Source of the DNA: Moniliella sp. 'wahieum'
Lineage: Eukaryota > Basidiomycota > Moniliellomycetes > Moniliellales > Moniliellaceae
Reading direction: 5' to 3'
Length of the DNA: 64,000 bases
Assembly: GCA_003971905.1 (NCBI GenBank)
Contig: RSEE01000117.1
Location: 124,001-188,000 of the forward strand
In this document: positions 24,101 to 35,940 of the stretch, piece by piece
Position numbering within the stretch: position 1 is the first letter of the stretch
How the letters are laid out: each line of letters starts with the position of its first letter
Notes under the pieces: generated by a model
Seen by the model: only the letters and a program-made list of their open reading frames with translations
Databases searched by the model: none
Told to the model about the DNA's origin: nothing
Program-made: the position numbers and the translations under genes

Positions 24101-27013
24101 CTCCTGAACGCCACGCCGAACACCAAGTCAGGTACCGCATTCGCCACATCGGCGAGGGCCGTGTTGGCTTCCTTCCATAAGGGGCGGAGGTTGATCTTGA
24201 GTGTAGACACAAGCGCATCGACAATCATCTTCCTTGCCTCAGCACTGCCCTCCAGTGCTGTGCGTCCCAAAGCCTTGATCTTGACTTGGCGGTTGCGCAC
24301 AAGTTCGGCCTGGAGGGGAATCTGCTCCATGTCCCGCAGCTCGTTCACCAAGTGTTCCAAATCGCCAAGAGGGCTAAAAGTAGGACCTCCCAAGCGGCGG
24401 AGCGGATGCTGACGTCCGAGGCCATGGCCAGCGGGCGCAAGGCTGCGTACGTCACTTTTTCCTTAAACGCTTGCGGCAACTTGGGAGCCAACCTTGCCCT
24501 TGGAGGGCAATCAGCAAGTCGCGGAAAGCAAGGAAGAGCCGAGTATCGCCAGGTCCGGATTGGAGGGCAAGCTCGTAGCACTGTGGAATGAAGGATGAGG
24601 ATGAGAGGGCACTAAGCTCCACCCCCTCGACACGCTTGAACTCGAGATTACTCACAGCAGCCCCGAGGTGTGGGAGAAGGCCGGTGATGGCCTCCCTATT
24701 TTCGGCAGAAACTGCACAGGCGACCAGCCTGTCTAGGACAGTGACCAATGACGGGTTACTGTTCACCAGTGCTGCGCCGAGTTGGGCAGCTGGGAGCAAG
24801 CCTACCCGAACTGAGGGGCGACAGGCCTGTAGCCACGTAGCCCTCGAGAACAGTGAGGACGTACTTGGCCATAGTACGAACGAAACGGGCGGTGTTTGGG
24901 TTCGGAGTGGTGGGATGGAGGAGCGAATCGAGTTGCCCAGTTGGCATCAGCTTGGACAAGAGAAGAAGAACGTGTGGGTGTGTGCCTCGTCATCATTGCT
25001 GGATAGCTGGAGCGCTCGTTTTGTAATGACCGGCAGAGCGAATTGGGAGAACCAGTATACTCATTCACGGGGTCGGCTAGAGCAGCGAGGAGAGGAAGCA
25101 GTGCGTTGTCTGAGCTTGCGAGCGCGTCGAAAAATTTAACCACCACGGTCATCTGCTCCTGTATCCGGCCCGTCGGGATTAGGAAGACGGCGAGTTTGAT
25201 GAGGGTGGTGCGGAGCGGGTCCTCAGCCTTCCGTAGTGCGGTGGCGAGAGGCGCCAACATAGCGAAGAGGGGTGTCTTAATTGAGTCTAAGAATGGGTCA
25301 GTTAGTTGAATTTGGGAATGGACTCGAACGTACCATCAACACGTTTGCCTTTACGGATACCGACGCAGACGCACAAAGCCTGGGCTGAGGAAACAACCTC
25401 ATCAGAGGCGGCGCCACTCGTGTTGAACTCGGTGAGGGTACGGAGGAGGCGATCCAGGGTAAGCTGGATCAACTCGGTAAAAAACTTCGCTTTGGTTTCG
25501 TGTCCTAGGTTGGCAAGCATTAAGCGGGAGACAAGCGAACGGACGTCTGCATAACCCGAATCCGGCGCTGGGTCGAGCATGGTGGACGCGATGCCCACGG
25601 CATTAGTATTCAAGCCGTCGTCAACCGACTGCAGCTGGTCAGCATCTGAAGCAGAACACGAAGAAAACAACATACCTTGCAAGCGTCTGCCCAAGCACCC
25701 GCAATGCCACGGGCAAAGGTAAGAATGTTCCGGACTACCCTCCTTCCGGCTGCACTTGTTTCCCCCTGCTCCCCGCGGGCCGCAAGCATCTCGCTCAAGT
25801 CGGCCAGCATAAGTGACGCCAGAGTAGCGTTGCGGGACTTGACCACGTTGGCGGCACGGTCAGACATGGCTAGTTGATCCCCGATCCGAATGAGGTGCGC
25901 GAGAGCTTCACTAGAAAAGCGACGAACGTGCGGGCTGACCTTAACCTTGCGAGCGAGATAAGAATGCGTCCGTTTCTCCTTCTCAGCGTCGTCCTCTTCT
26001 TCGTCGTCATCGTCATCATCCTCTTGTAGATCCTCCTCCTCCCCATCATTCTCTCCTCCTCCTCGTCATCGCCACGAGCTGGCAAGGGTTGTGTAGCGGG
26101 CCCAGTCGAGGGAGGGGGAACAAATCCGAGGTACTGTCTCAAGATGCGCCAAGTGTCGGCACGACATTGGTCTGCGCTAGGCTCGGTGGATCGCAGCATC
26201 CACGGCCCCATGATCTTCAAGAGCGCTGTGGCGCACACAAACGCGCGTTCAACCAGATCGGCTGCAGCCGCTTCGTCGCCTTCTGTCCAAGTTTTTTGAA
26301 CCTGACCGGCGAGGCTGAGGGCGGCCTCAAGCGCAGCAGGGTAGAGACGGGGCAAACTCTTCGCCACCGCCCAAATCAAGGGCCAAACGAGGAAAGAGGT
26401 CCAGACCAGTGTCAAAGCCATGGCGATGGCCCGACCCCTTTTCTCCGGGCGCCAGGTTTCCCACATCGGGGGGAGCGAGGAGGGTGAGCAAGGCTTCGCT
26501 AATTTCCTCGCGATGGTGAAGAAGGAGCGGGAGACTGCCGCTCCATGGGGTAACCAGGGCACTGAATTCGGAAAATGCAACCGAGGTTCAGTTCGGCCCA
26601 TCCGGCCAGAGCGGCGCCAAAGCGGGTGGAATACATGTCGTCTGTGTCCGGCGGGGCGGTGAGCGGATCCAGGCCGGCGGTTGGGCGCGAAGTTGCGCCG
26701 GTGAAGCGGTCGAGCTTAATGTTGGCGAGGCGGTGGTTGAAGGAACGGTAGCGGTGGACACGAGCCAGGCTCTGATCGTCCTGGGACGCATGCGAGGGCC
26801 TGGGGCTTGGGCCTGGGCCAAGATGCGGTCGGCACGCAAGGCAGCCGAAGGCCCGGCGTGGCGCTTGGCTGCGTACCCGCCGCGCGCGGCGGCCGCCTTG
26901 GCGCGGGCCTGCTGCTCGGCCTGGAGTTGCTTGGCAAACGCAGCCTGGCGCGTCTTCTTCTTGCCCGCGTCCCGGCCCTTGGAAGCTGCCTTCTGGCCCT
27001 TCTGCACGGCCAT
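18140..27013 (-). CDS. UTP20: U3 snoRNP / SSU processome scaffold Utp20
   Basis: Very large HEAT-repeat protein of the nucleolar small-subunit processome, needed for 18S rRNA maturation. The DRIM-domain core is recognisable at about 20.6-21.3 kb (RTTILSRVTGKLIPTLLAYM, then TTRDMGREMLLKVQDAFGPE) and is followed by a stretch typical of the family (REDMFGRVAEDRV, KRSKSINTVELLAKYC). The C-terminus is Lys/Arg-rich (RRAHRQHQKHASRKRKAF). The start chosen is MAVQKGQKAASKGRDAGKKK, a basic nucleolar-type N-terminus, followed by the family motif VHRYRSFNHRLANIKLDRF. Two 47-nt introns are likely near 25287-25333 and 25629-25675. Total about 2,900 codons against about 2,500 in yeast. The gene crosses frames many times; conservation continues on both sides of each break. 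It converges on POL1 and diverges from KRI1. Confidence 0.88.
25287..25333 (-). other. UTP20: UTP20 intron, 47 nt
   Basis: On the minus strand the donor is GTACGTTC, the branch region CTAACTGACC and the acceptor TTCTTAG. It separates two well-matching coding stretches. Confidence 0.75.
25629..25675 (-). other. UTP20: UTP20 intron, about 47 nt
   Basis: Minus-strand donor GTATGTTG follows GCAAG. A CTGAC branch site precedes the preferred acceptor CTGCAG. An earlier CTTCAG would give an improbably short 30-nt intron. Confidence 0.6.
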
Positions 27014-27284
27014 GGGGGGGTCGGGTGGTGTGGGTGGTGTGATGGGGGGGCTGGGGGAGACGGAGACGGCTGCTGCTGGAGCGCCGAGCTGTCGAAGAAA
27101 AAAATTTAAACACGCCCCAGCGGCCGCTGCACGTTTCAACGTTCAAATCGGCGGCCACCACCCGCTTTGCACCGACACCCCCCACGTGACGTCGCACGCA
27201 GGAATGCAGCATTCCGCCCGATTGCTTTTTTTTCTGTAAAGCACCCTCGCTCATCAGTCTGCCATAGCCCTCCACCCATCCGCC
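27014..27284. promoter_or_regulatory. Divergent promoter of UTP20 and KRI1
   Basis: The two start codons lie back to back with only 271 bp between them. The region contains a TTTCAACGTTCAAA palindrome at 27134-27147, of the type repeated in other intergenic regions here. Both genes act in 40S subunit assembly, so shared control is a reasonable inference. Confidence 0.6.
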
Positions 27285-29464
27285 ATGGCCAAGAAGGAAC
27301 TGCTGGCCTCCGACTCGTCCGACTCGGACGCCGAGGTGGGCTTACGATCAACAAGGAGTACGCCAAGAAGCACCAGCACCAGCAGGAGCTTGCCGAGCGG
27401 TTCCGTCTGGAGGCCAAGTACGGCAAGCAACCGCCGCAGACCTGTCCGAGTCCGAGTCCGACTCGGAGGAGGACGTGACGGAGGATGAAGACGGGGAGCA
27501 GGTCACGGCCGATGTGGATGCCGCCATCCTACGCACGCTCATCAAGATCCGAAGGGGCGACAAGGATGTGTACGACCCTTCTGTCCGCCTGTTCGATCGG
27601 GAGCGGCAGAGCCTTGGCCCTGCCCCGACCTCGGCCCAGCCTGCCCGAGGCAAAAAGCTCACGCTCGCCGCCATGCAGCGGGAGCGCTTCGCGAACTGGC
27701 GACAGATGAGGCGCATGCTGCTGAACGTCTGGCCGAGGCAAGCATCCACCCTAGCAAGCGTCTCGGAGATGAGGCCAAGCCGGCTCCGCCCACGCACGCA
27801 CAGGAGGAGGAGGCGCTGCGGCGTGAAACGCTCGCTGCCTTCCATGCGCCCCTGAGGATGAGGGAGAAGATGGGCTGTTCACCAAGCGCACTCATGAGGA
27901 AGGTGGGAGCTACCGTGACTATCTTCTTGAGGCCTTGGGGGGCGACAGGCCGCTGTCGATGCGGCGTTGAAAGAGCGCTCGAGGAAGCACAGCGGGTTAT
28001 TGTGCCTCTGGAATCCCGGGAGGGAGACGAGGAGTCCAGTGCGCCTGCTGCCAACCAGGCGGAGAAAGACCAGGAGTTCCTCATGAAAATACTTGAACGG
28101 GGGTGGGTGGAGAAGGCGCCTTCAGGGACTGGGATTGCTGAGCAGCCGAACTCGAGTCGGATGCGTCCTTGCCTCCCATGCGGACGAGTGGGAAAATGAG
28201 TTCAACATGCGGTATGAGAATGGGGACGGGACGGCGGTGCCCACGTTTAGCCGGAACGCGGCCGCTGTTAACTCGGTGCGGAGGGAGGAGAGCAAGCGCA
28301 AGCGTCAACGTGAGGAACGCAACGCTCGCAAAGCCGCCGAGAAGCAAGAGCGGATGCAGGAGATTGAACGTTTGCAGCATCTCAAACGCAAACAGATCCT
28401 TGAGCGGGTGGAACAGTTGCGTCTTGCCACTGGAAACCAGAACATTAATGTCGAAGATTTGGATCTCGAGGGTGAGTTTGACCCGAGCGCCCACGACAAG
28501 GCGATGGACAAGGCGTTTGACGAGGCGTATTATGAGGAGGAAGAGCCTGCGGAAGGAGGGCTCACGTTCGATGCCGATGGGAAACCGGTATGGGAGGACG
28601 ACATTGATATTGGGGACATTCTGCGGGAAGAGGAAGAGTACGAGCGTGCGCACACTACCTCAAGGAGCGCCGCCAGCAGGCCAAGGCGGACAAGAAGAGT
28701 AAGAAGGAGAGTAAAAAGGCGGGACAAACTGCCGCTGCGCTGGAGCCTGAGGGGGAGGGCTACGAGGGCGAAGACGAGCGTATCGAGATGGACGCTGACT
28801 TTGTCGGTAGTGCCGCACCTACGGGCGGATTCAGCGAACTTGTCCAAGAAGGAGCGCAAGAAGCTCAAGAAAAAGGCCAAGAAGGAAGAAAAGCAGGCCG
28901 CGCCAATCCCATCCAGAGGCAGGGGTGGATGAGGACGAGATGGATGCAGACCGTCATCCGTCCAAGCCCATGCCACAGACGGAGGAGGACCTCGCTGGCC
29001 TTTCCCCCGAGGAGAGGAAGAAGGCCATCAGCCGGATGCTGGATGAGTACTACCAGACCGGAGCGGAAGACGTGATTGGGGGCATGCCCACACGGTTCAA
29101 GTATGTGGAGGTACCCAAGGGTTCATATGGTATGTCGGCCGTTGAGATTCTGTTGGCGGACGATAAGGATTTGAACGAGGTGGTGGGCGTCAAGCATCTT
29201 CAACCCTACCGTCGCGAGATTGGCAAGTCGACCCGCCCCAGTTCCTCAGCCGCAAGCTGAAGGACTTCCGCCAAAACCTTGCGACGCGGTACGACGATGG
29301 CTCCGGTCTGGGGCGCCTTCTCTAAGGCCACCACCTCGACCCACAACGAGGACGAGGGTACGGGGGAGAAGAAGAAGCGCAAGGGAAAGAAACAGCGCGA
29401 GCTGGAGAAGAAGCGCAAGGCCGAGCAAGATGAAGCGCGGCCCGAGAAGAAGTCCAAGCACTAG
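27285..29464 (+). CDS. KRI1: 40S ribosome biogenesis protein Kri1
   Basis: Nucleolar protein that binds the KH-domain factor Krr1 and is required for 18S rRNA processing. It starts MAKKELLASDSSDSDAEV and continues TINKEYAKKHQHQQELAERF, matching the Kri1 N-terminus. ILRTLIKIRRGDKDVYDPSV follows, then a long charged coiled-coil-like middle (RKAAEKQERMQEIERLQ). The Kri1 C-terminal domain is clear at about 29083-29215 (PTRFKYVEVPKGSYGMSAVE, ILLADDKDLNEVV). The end is Lys/Glu-rich (KKRKGKKQRELEKKRK), typical of nucleolar factors. About 720 codons. At least five frame changes occur along it, again with conserved sequence on both sides. It is the divergent partner of UTP20 and converges on CFT2 with about 100 bp between the ends. 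Confidence 0.88.
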
Positions 29465-29568
29465 ATGCGATATAGGCTTCTCCGAACAGCGATTATTTCG
29501 CCTATGCATTCGTGTTCCTATAAATGTTCCTATAAAAGTGTGTGGAGTCATGCAATGCGAGTTGATTT

Positions 29569-32500
29569 CTACTGTCCGATCTGGGCGTGCATCCCATAGA
29601 CCACCTCACGCACCGCGACCAAGTCCTGACCTACATTACCCTCAACAATGATCTGGGGCCATGCTCCGACGCTTCGTCGCCACCAGCCTTGCGAATTGTC
29701 ACGGCCTCGGCCCGAGCCGAAGTACTGGTAGAACGGTTGTTGCGCCAGCCGGCGACCAAGAGTCCGTCTCCAGCAAACTCGGCCGGCACACGGGAACGAG
29801 CGAGACGTGCCTTGAGCGCAGAGAGACGTAGGTCCCCGATCAGCATCGTCGACGGCACTCGTGAAGGGGCCAGCTTGATTTGAACGCTGGACTCGTCCTT
29901 CTCCTCGTCCTTAACCTCAGAGGTAGTAGACGGCTTGGCGTCATCACCTGTGTCCTCTGGCTTTTCCTGCTTGGACGGTTGCTCCGCTCCCGCAGGAGAA
30001 GCAACCTTGGGTTCGGCGCTGTTTTCGCCTTCCCCCTTGTCCTCGGCCTTGTCATCAGTTTGTCCTCAGCTTTGTCCTCAGCCTTGTCCTCAGTCTTGTC
30101 CTCAGTCTTGTCCTCAGTCTTGTCCTCAGTCTTGTCCTCAGTCTTGTCCTCAGTCTTATCCTCAGTCTTTCCCTCCTTATCCTGAGCGGTCGGTTGGGGC
30201 TCGGCGGGGTTCTCAGCCTCTGTTCCTGCCGGCTCCTTATTCTCCTCGCCCTCTTGCACAGCTTCGTCATCTTCGATCCAAGCCAGGCTAGGCAGTCCAT
30301 TGGCGGGGTTGGTCCGGCCCACCCAGCGGGCGGTAAGACGAGCCAGTTCGTAGTCTTCAAACCTTGACCATTTGAGGTGGCCGAGAAGACGGTTCTGAAG
30401 GTTGACACTCAAGCTCTTGGTGAGGCCATCGTCGGCGCTGGTCGTGATCACCGTTTGGGCCCCAAGAGGAGGTGCCCAGATATGGTGTGTCATTCCCTTG
30501 ATGGCCAAAAGCGTGTCGCGCACTTCGGAGCGTGTAGACGCATCTCCACCAACCAAGACCAGTCGGCGCGGCTGCAGCTGCGGCAAGAGGTACGCCAACG
30601 CCTTGCCATCTCCCAGCCCAGCATTATCCACGTACCCCCTGGCACACGAGCCGGAGCGGACAATCGTACTGCGTCCCATACTTGGCCGGCGCAAACTTCT
30701 TCGCTCTGGCCTTGGCAGCGGCACGTTTGCGTTCTTCTTCTTCGCGTGCGCGCAGTCGTTCCAGCCGAGCCAGTTCGCGGCTATCGGTCGGCTGACCTGA
30801 CAGCTCCTCTGCCCGTTTGATCCAGCGCGACTTATCGATCAGTTCGCCGTACGCATCCATCCGCCTGCGTTTCTCCACGGTAGGTACCATGCGGTACCGG
30901 ACCCCTGCCGCGCCCCCCGCACGACCCGACCAAAAGGAGACAATCTTGCCGGCCTCACCACGAACATACACATCCGAAACCAGGTCCCGTACCGAATCCT
31001 TGACCAGCGCCTGACTTGCCCGCCGTTTCTGTGGCACGACACCCACCGACGGCTGGTCTAGGTCACCCGCCAATGGCTCTGGTGTCGCCTCACCCTCCGC
31101 GTCCGAACCGGACGAATCCGAGTCGGATGCTTCCTCCTCCTCCTTCTCTGCTTGCATCCGACGCCGGGAGCGAGCAACAAGCGAACGGCGCTGGGCTGCC
31201 TTGGCACGCGTTGCAGCCAGCGCTTCCTCGTACGCGGTCAGCTCAGCACCCCGCAACTTGATGCGAGAATACACGTCCACATGGAGCGTGAATTCGCTGG
31301 TTGGGACGGGAGCACCCAAGGGGGGAGGCACAGCGTCTGATCTGACTCGAGGGGCAGAGCCGAGTCCTGGCCTAAAGCCACTGGGTGCCTAACACGCCGC
31401 CCTTTCCCCACTTGGCTTCCGGTCGCTGCCGTTTCTTCCCATTCGTCCCAAAGCGCACGCAGGGGAGAGTGTGCTTCTCCCCGCGCAGTGAGCAGGATTA
31501 GGTCGCGGGTATCGCCAGCAGCTGAAAAGCGGGTGATGAGTTCCAGCGCGGGCCCATGGAAGCCAGATTGATGCACAGCCAGCACAACTTTCGGCAGACC
31601 GGGTGGCAGTTCTTCCTGCATTGCCGCCACGGAGGGGAACACGCGCACATTTCTAAAAAAAAAAAAAAGTCAGTTCTTTCTCTCTATCCACCCTGTGCAG
31701 GAAAGTGGAACGTACTTGAAATCCAGTGGAGACGACACAGCGTCCTTCTGGAGTTGGTGTTTGGACTTGGGTTTGCTCTCGTCGTGGCGGTCGGTTGATG
31801 CCCATTCCCTTGTAGTCCATTCCATCAGCGTCCGTGCCCGTTCCAGTGTTTCCGCTCCCGAGGGAGAGACGAAGCAAAGGTGAGGTCGGGGGCCCGGGGC
31901 ACCCCAAGCACGGTTGTCGTACGTGGTAGCCCAATGCTGGTCGAACAGCACGAGCAGCTCCAACGTCCGTGCCGAAGGGTCGACGGGAAGGATGACACTC
32001 CCACCTCGGTTGACGGCGTCGGTGACCCAGCCCAGCAATGCCGAGTCTCGCTCCTTGCGTTGAGGTTGGTGATCCGTCCTCGGCCGATTGAGGTGACGAG
32101 AACGTCGGCGCGGAAGAGCTCAGCGCCTTTGGAAGCATCTCCCGAGTGGGGCATGAGAGCAGCCCCATCCAAATGGCGCTCGCGGTTATGATTCCAGTCG
32201 AGAGCAAAGAGGATGGTGCCCTGATCGGGAGAGCGGAGTTTCCATAGAGCGCCACCCAGCGAGTGGCCCGCATTGTACGCCGTTAGCGTCGTTCCTGCCA
32301 GCCCGTCAGAAGAGAAGCGATGGGGCTGGAGGAATCGGAGCGCGGTGATATGATCAAATGTCTCGTCCACTTGTTGCTCCGTTGGCACACGCAGCCGTCG
32401 TCCACTCGCTGCTACACGTGTCCGCACCTCAGCCACGTGCACCCCTGCTGGATCGCGCTGGGCAGTGATGGTAGAAAGAGCCTGGGCATGGAGCCAGGCC

Positions 32501-33116
32501 TCCTCGGCGTCAGGGTCAACGTTCGGCCAGTGCGGGGGAACATCCTCCTTTTTCGCACTGAGCGCACCGGGTACGCCCGCTCAATGTCCAGTTCGTCGGC
32601 GACGCGCATCTCCAGGTCGACGTCGCGCTCGGCGCGGAGGGAGCGCACAGCAGAAAGAACAGTCATGCGGCCCATGGCCTGGGTGGCCATGGTGGAGAAG
32701 ATGGGGGCGGTGAGGCCAGCGTGGGCGCGTGCCCAGGCGAGGGTGCCAAGGTGGGCGAGGCTGCTGTGGGAGGGAGGACAAGGTCGATGGTGGGGGCGAT
32801 CTCGAGGAGGAGCTCGTCGAGGGGACGCTGGGCGGCATGGAGGATGCTCTCGGCGCCCTCCCAGCCGTGGGCGACGATGGGCGAAGGGGCGCTGGTGCTG
32901 GCGCGGGCAGCGCGCGCGCGGGTGCGGGGGTCGGCGGGGCGGCGGTGGGGCGGGCAAAGGAGAAGCACTCGGTGCCGCCGCAGCCGAGGAGGATGCGCGT
33001 GTCGTCGAGCTGGACGAGGTACGCGTACACCGCCGCCTGCTCGGCCTCGGCCTCGGGTGCGGCGCCGGGGCAGGCGCAGGTGCCCAGGGGCCGCTGAGCG
33101 GCGTGAGGGTGATCAT
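29569..33116 (-). CDS. CFT2: Cleavage and polyadenylation factor subunit Cft2 / CPSF100
   Basis: Non-catalytic metallo-beta-lactamase/beta-CASP subunit of the mRNA 3'-end processing complex. It starts MITLTPLSGPWAPA, followed by YAYLVQLDDTRILL. The beta-CASP part contains LTAYNAGHSLGGALWKLRSP and LFALDWNHNRERHLDGA, then GGSVILPVDPSARTLELLVL. The C-terminal part has PTVEKKRRMDAYGELIDKSR and ALAYLLPQLQPRRLVLVGGD, and it ends DLVAVREVVYGMHAQIGQ, like other Cft2 proteins. Catalytic histidine motifs of the active paralogue CPSF73 are not evident, as expected. About 1,180 codons, longer than yeast Cft2 (about 860), partly through a repeated acidic/lysine insert (see 30062-30171). Several frame changes. 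An A-run near 31660 and GT/AG-like borders suggest an intron near 31653-31740. Shares its upstream region with CAR1. Confidence 0.88.
30062..30171 (-). repeat. CFT2: 12-bp tandem repeat inside CFT2
   Basis: Nine copies of a 12-bp unit (GTCCTCAGTCTT on the plus strand) encode seven TEDK units and two AEDK units on the minus strand. The repeat lies in a low-complexity insert within the Cft2 C-terminal region, after GLPSLAWIEDDEA. Copy number is likely to vary between strains. Confidence 0.85.
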
Positions 33117-33403
33117 CGGCGGTGGTGGTGGTGGTGGTGGTGGTGGTGCTTAGTGGGGGCCTCGATGGCGCTCACCGGTGGATGCGAGGGCAGCGGCTGA
33201 TGGTGTGTGTTACGTAATTCTTCTGCTACCAGGCTGGCGGATGAGGGTTTGGAGGTCCTGGTGGCAGCTGGTGGCTCCTCGTGGCTCCTCGTGGCTCCTC
33301 GTGGCGCCTGAGTGGGGCGGATGTTGCAGCCACACTAACCCCGCCCTTCTTCTTGCCTCGCACATTTGATCGCCCAACCAATCCCACCCAACCACCACCG
33401 CCC
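33117..33403. promoter_or_regulatory. Divergent promoter of CFT2 and CAR1
   Basis: Only 287 bp separate the two start codons. Immediately in front of the CFT2 ATG lies a GGT/ACC trinucleotide run (33120-33148). Before CAR1 three copies of GTGGCTCCTC stand near 33279-33305. Confidence 0.5.
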
Positions 33404-34446
33404 ATGTCTGCCGACACCCCCCAGCACCGCCTCCGCTACATCAAGAGCAGCACCGCCGCCCTCGTCTGCCCCAGCACCGCTGGCCAGGGCAAGGCCGGCG
33501 TCGAGCACGGCCCCAACGCGCTCATCGAGGCTGGCCTGCCTGCGCAGCTCGAGCAGCTTGGCTGGCACGTCGAGTTTGATGGCCACCAGGACTTTGCCAC
33601 GATTGCCACCCCCGAGTTCGTTGCCAGCGACACCGATCTCGACGGCATGAAGAAGCCCCGGACCGTGTCGGCGATCACCAAGCACGTGGCCGAGGTCGTT
33701 GCCGCCCACGCCACGCAGGGCAAGATTCCCGTCACGCTTGGTGGCGACCACAGTCTGGTGCGTTGCTCCCCCCGCTTCGTTTTGTCTGAGCTAACGCGCC
33801 AATGCGGCTGTTGCTAGGGTTTGGGCACTGTGCTTGGCACCCTCACTGCCCACCCCGACGCGGGCTTGATCTGGGTCGACGCTCATGCCGACATCAACAC
33901 GCCCAAGTCGACCGAGAGTGGCAACCTGCACGGCTGCCCCGTTTCCTTCCTGCTTGGGCTCAAGGACAGCCTGGTGCACCCGTTTGAGTGGCTGCCTGGT
34001 CCGGCAGGCAAGTTCCTCGACCCGAAGCGGCTCGTGTTTATTGGCCTACGGGATGTGGATGCGGGGGAGAAGCAGATCCTGCGCGAATACGGCATCAAGG
34101 CCTACTCGATGTTTGAGGTGGACAAGTATGGATTGGTGCGGTGGTGGACAAGGCGTTGGACTACCTCAACGACGGCGTGCAAGGCAAGCGTCAACGCCCC
34201 ATTCACCTCTCCTTTGATGTCGATGCCATGGACCCCACTGTCGCCGCCAGCACGGGGACCCCCGTTCGCGGAGGCCTCACCTTCCGCGAAGGCCATTTCA
34301 TCTGCGAGGCGCTGTACGAGACGGGCAATCTGGTTGCCATGGACATTATGGAGGTCAACCCTGCTCTTTCTCCCGAGAACGCAGAGGCAACCGTAGCGAT
34401 TGGCTGCTCCCTTGTCCGCGCTGCGTTGGGGGAGACGTTGCTCTAA
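33404..34446 (+). CDS. CAR1: Arginase
   Basis: Manganese enzyme that splits L-arginine into ornithine and urea, the first step of arginine use as a nitrogen source. The start is [20 protein letters not shown]. Metal-binding motifs are complete: GGDHSL at the first exon's end, [20 protein letters not shown] near 33870, and [20 protein letters not shown] near 34207. A 60-nt intron (33758-33817, GTGCGT...TTGCTAG) falls exactly between GGDHSL and GLGTVLGT. The C-terminus is [19 protein letters not shown]. About 327 codons, the normal size. One frame change occurs near 34135 (KYGx[11 protein letters not shown]), where one G seems to be missing from a G run. Everything else is intact, so the enzyme is very probably functional. 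Confidence 0.95.
33758..33817 (+). other. CAR1: CAR1 intron, 60 nt
   Basis: Donor GTGCGTTG, branch-like GCTAACGC, acceptor TTGCTAG. Removing it joins GGDHSL to GLGTVLGT in frame, as in other fungal arginases. Confidence 0.9.
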
Positions 34447-35940
34447 GGCTGAGCGCTGAGCCGCTGCGCGCTTACCGCAACCCGCGCTACCCCCCGCTTT
34501 ATCGGCCTCGCCTGCCCTTGTCCGTCATACTATTTGCAACAACTTGTCAAGTTCGCAATGCATTATCAAGTACTTGTCCACCACGTGTGCCGCTGGCCCG
34601 ATCCAATCCGGTTGGATGGGGGGTTGACGGCAGAACGGTGTTCGTATTCATACAACAACGTTTGAGGAGGCCACGAGAGGTGTGTGCTACGCAAACTAGA
34701 ACGAGATAGCATTTGCCAGGGACGTTTGATACCATTGCTGTCCCTATCGACTACCATCAGATCAAGCAGACCAGTAGACATTTTTGCTGTCACCATGTCA
34801 TTGACATCCCCCTGCCCTCGGACCAGACTGAGAATACTGCATGGCTACTGCACTGGCAGCCATCGATCTTGTGTCCGCTGTGGCACGATGAAAAGTAGTG
34901 CGAATGAGAGCGCAGCCTTCCTTGCACGCTGTGTCGATAGGCGGGTCGGGTGCCACGGGCGTGAGGTGTGCTGTGTGCTGGGTGGCGAGTCACTGGGGGT
35001 GTCGACGCAGGAGGAAGGTGGCGCAAGGGCGGGGCGGACGAGTGGATGGCCAAGGCAGGGCGACATGGATGGGGAGCGGGACGCGTTGGAGGGGAAGGCA
35101 GGTGTGCTGGGCCGGAGGGGCAGAGGCTGAGCCAGGAGAGTCGCAGTCCGCTGGCAGCTGTGGCCAGAGTGACTAGTGACCCGTGGCATGCGGCCGTACA
35201 CTCTAACTCAGGCGAATTATGGTGCGCATCAAAATGCGTGGGTTGCTAGGGTGTGGATTCGCTTGCCCCAGTCGCGCCGTCGTACGCACGTCCGTCCCAT
35301 CCCTCCTGGCGGTGGGCCCACCGCCGCCGCCTAGAGAGCAGCAGCGCCCTTCTTGCCCGCCAGATCCGGGCGCCACGCCACGCAACCAAGCGGGCAAGCG
35401 GACGAGTGGACGCACGCGTGGACCGTACTGGTAACGCCCACGACTGGGAGAGCAGCCGGCAGCGCGCTAGGCTGGCACTGTCTACTAGTACGCTTGGACG
35501 TCCCTCTGCCACTCAACCACGCTCCCCCTCCCTCGGCCTCATGGCGTCGCCATCGAGTATCCTATATCATCATCGCTTACTAGTTACTTCCCCGTTGCGA
35601 ATCCTGCCAGTTCCTGCATCCTGTACGACTGGCCCTACCCCCCCCCCCCAGGCACAACCTAGCACCCCCCCGCATCGTACACCGTACTAGACAGCCACTG
35701 TGCCTCCCCAAAGAAGAAGAGGTTCACAACCCCCGCCCTGCGCGTGATCCTACGAGGAACATGATCTGTGCCCAACCAGGCCAAATTAGCACACAGCCAT
35801 GTAAGACACCCACCCCCCGCTTGTCTCCCCAGCACATATCTTGCACGCTTGATCAGCCGCGCCCTCGTTTCCCTCTCTCCCTCTCTTCTTCCCTCTGCCC
35901 TCCCCACCACCACCCCTGCGCCTCGCTCCTACCTGCCCCG
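34447..35940. other. Intergenic region; no gene seen
   Basis: About 1.5 kb between arginase and histone H1. Open frames are short, overlap on both strands and show no domain. The last 150 bases before H1 are C/T-rich, as expected of a highly expressed fungal promoter or a 5' leader. No terminator or RNA gene is recognised. Confidence 0.4.
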
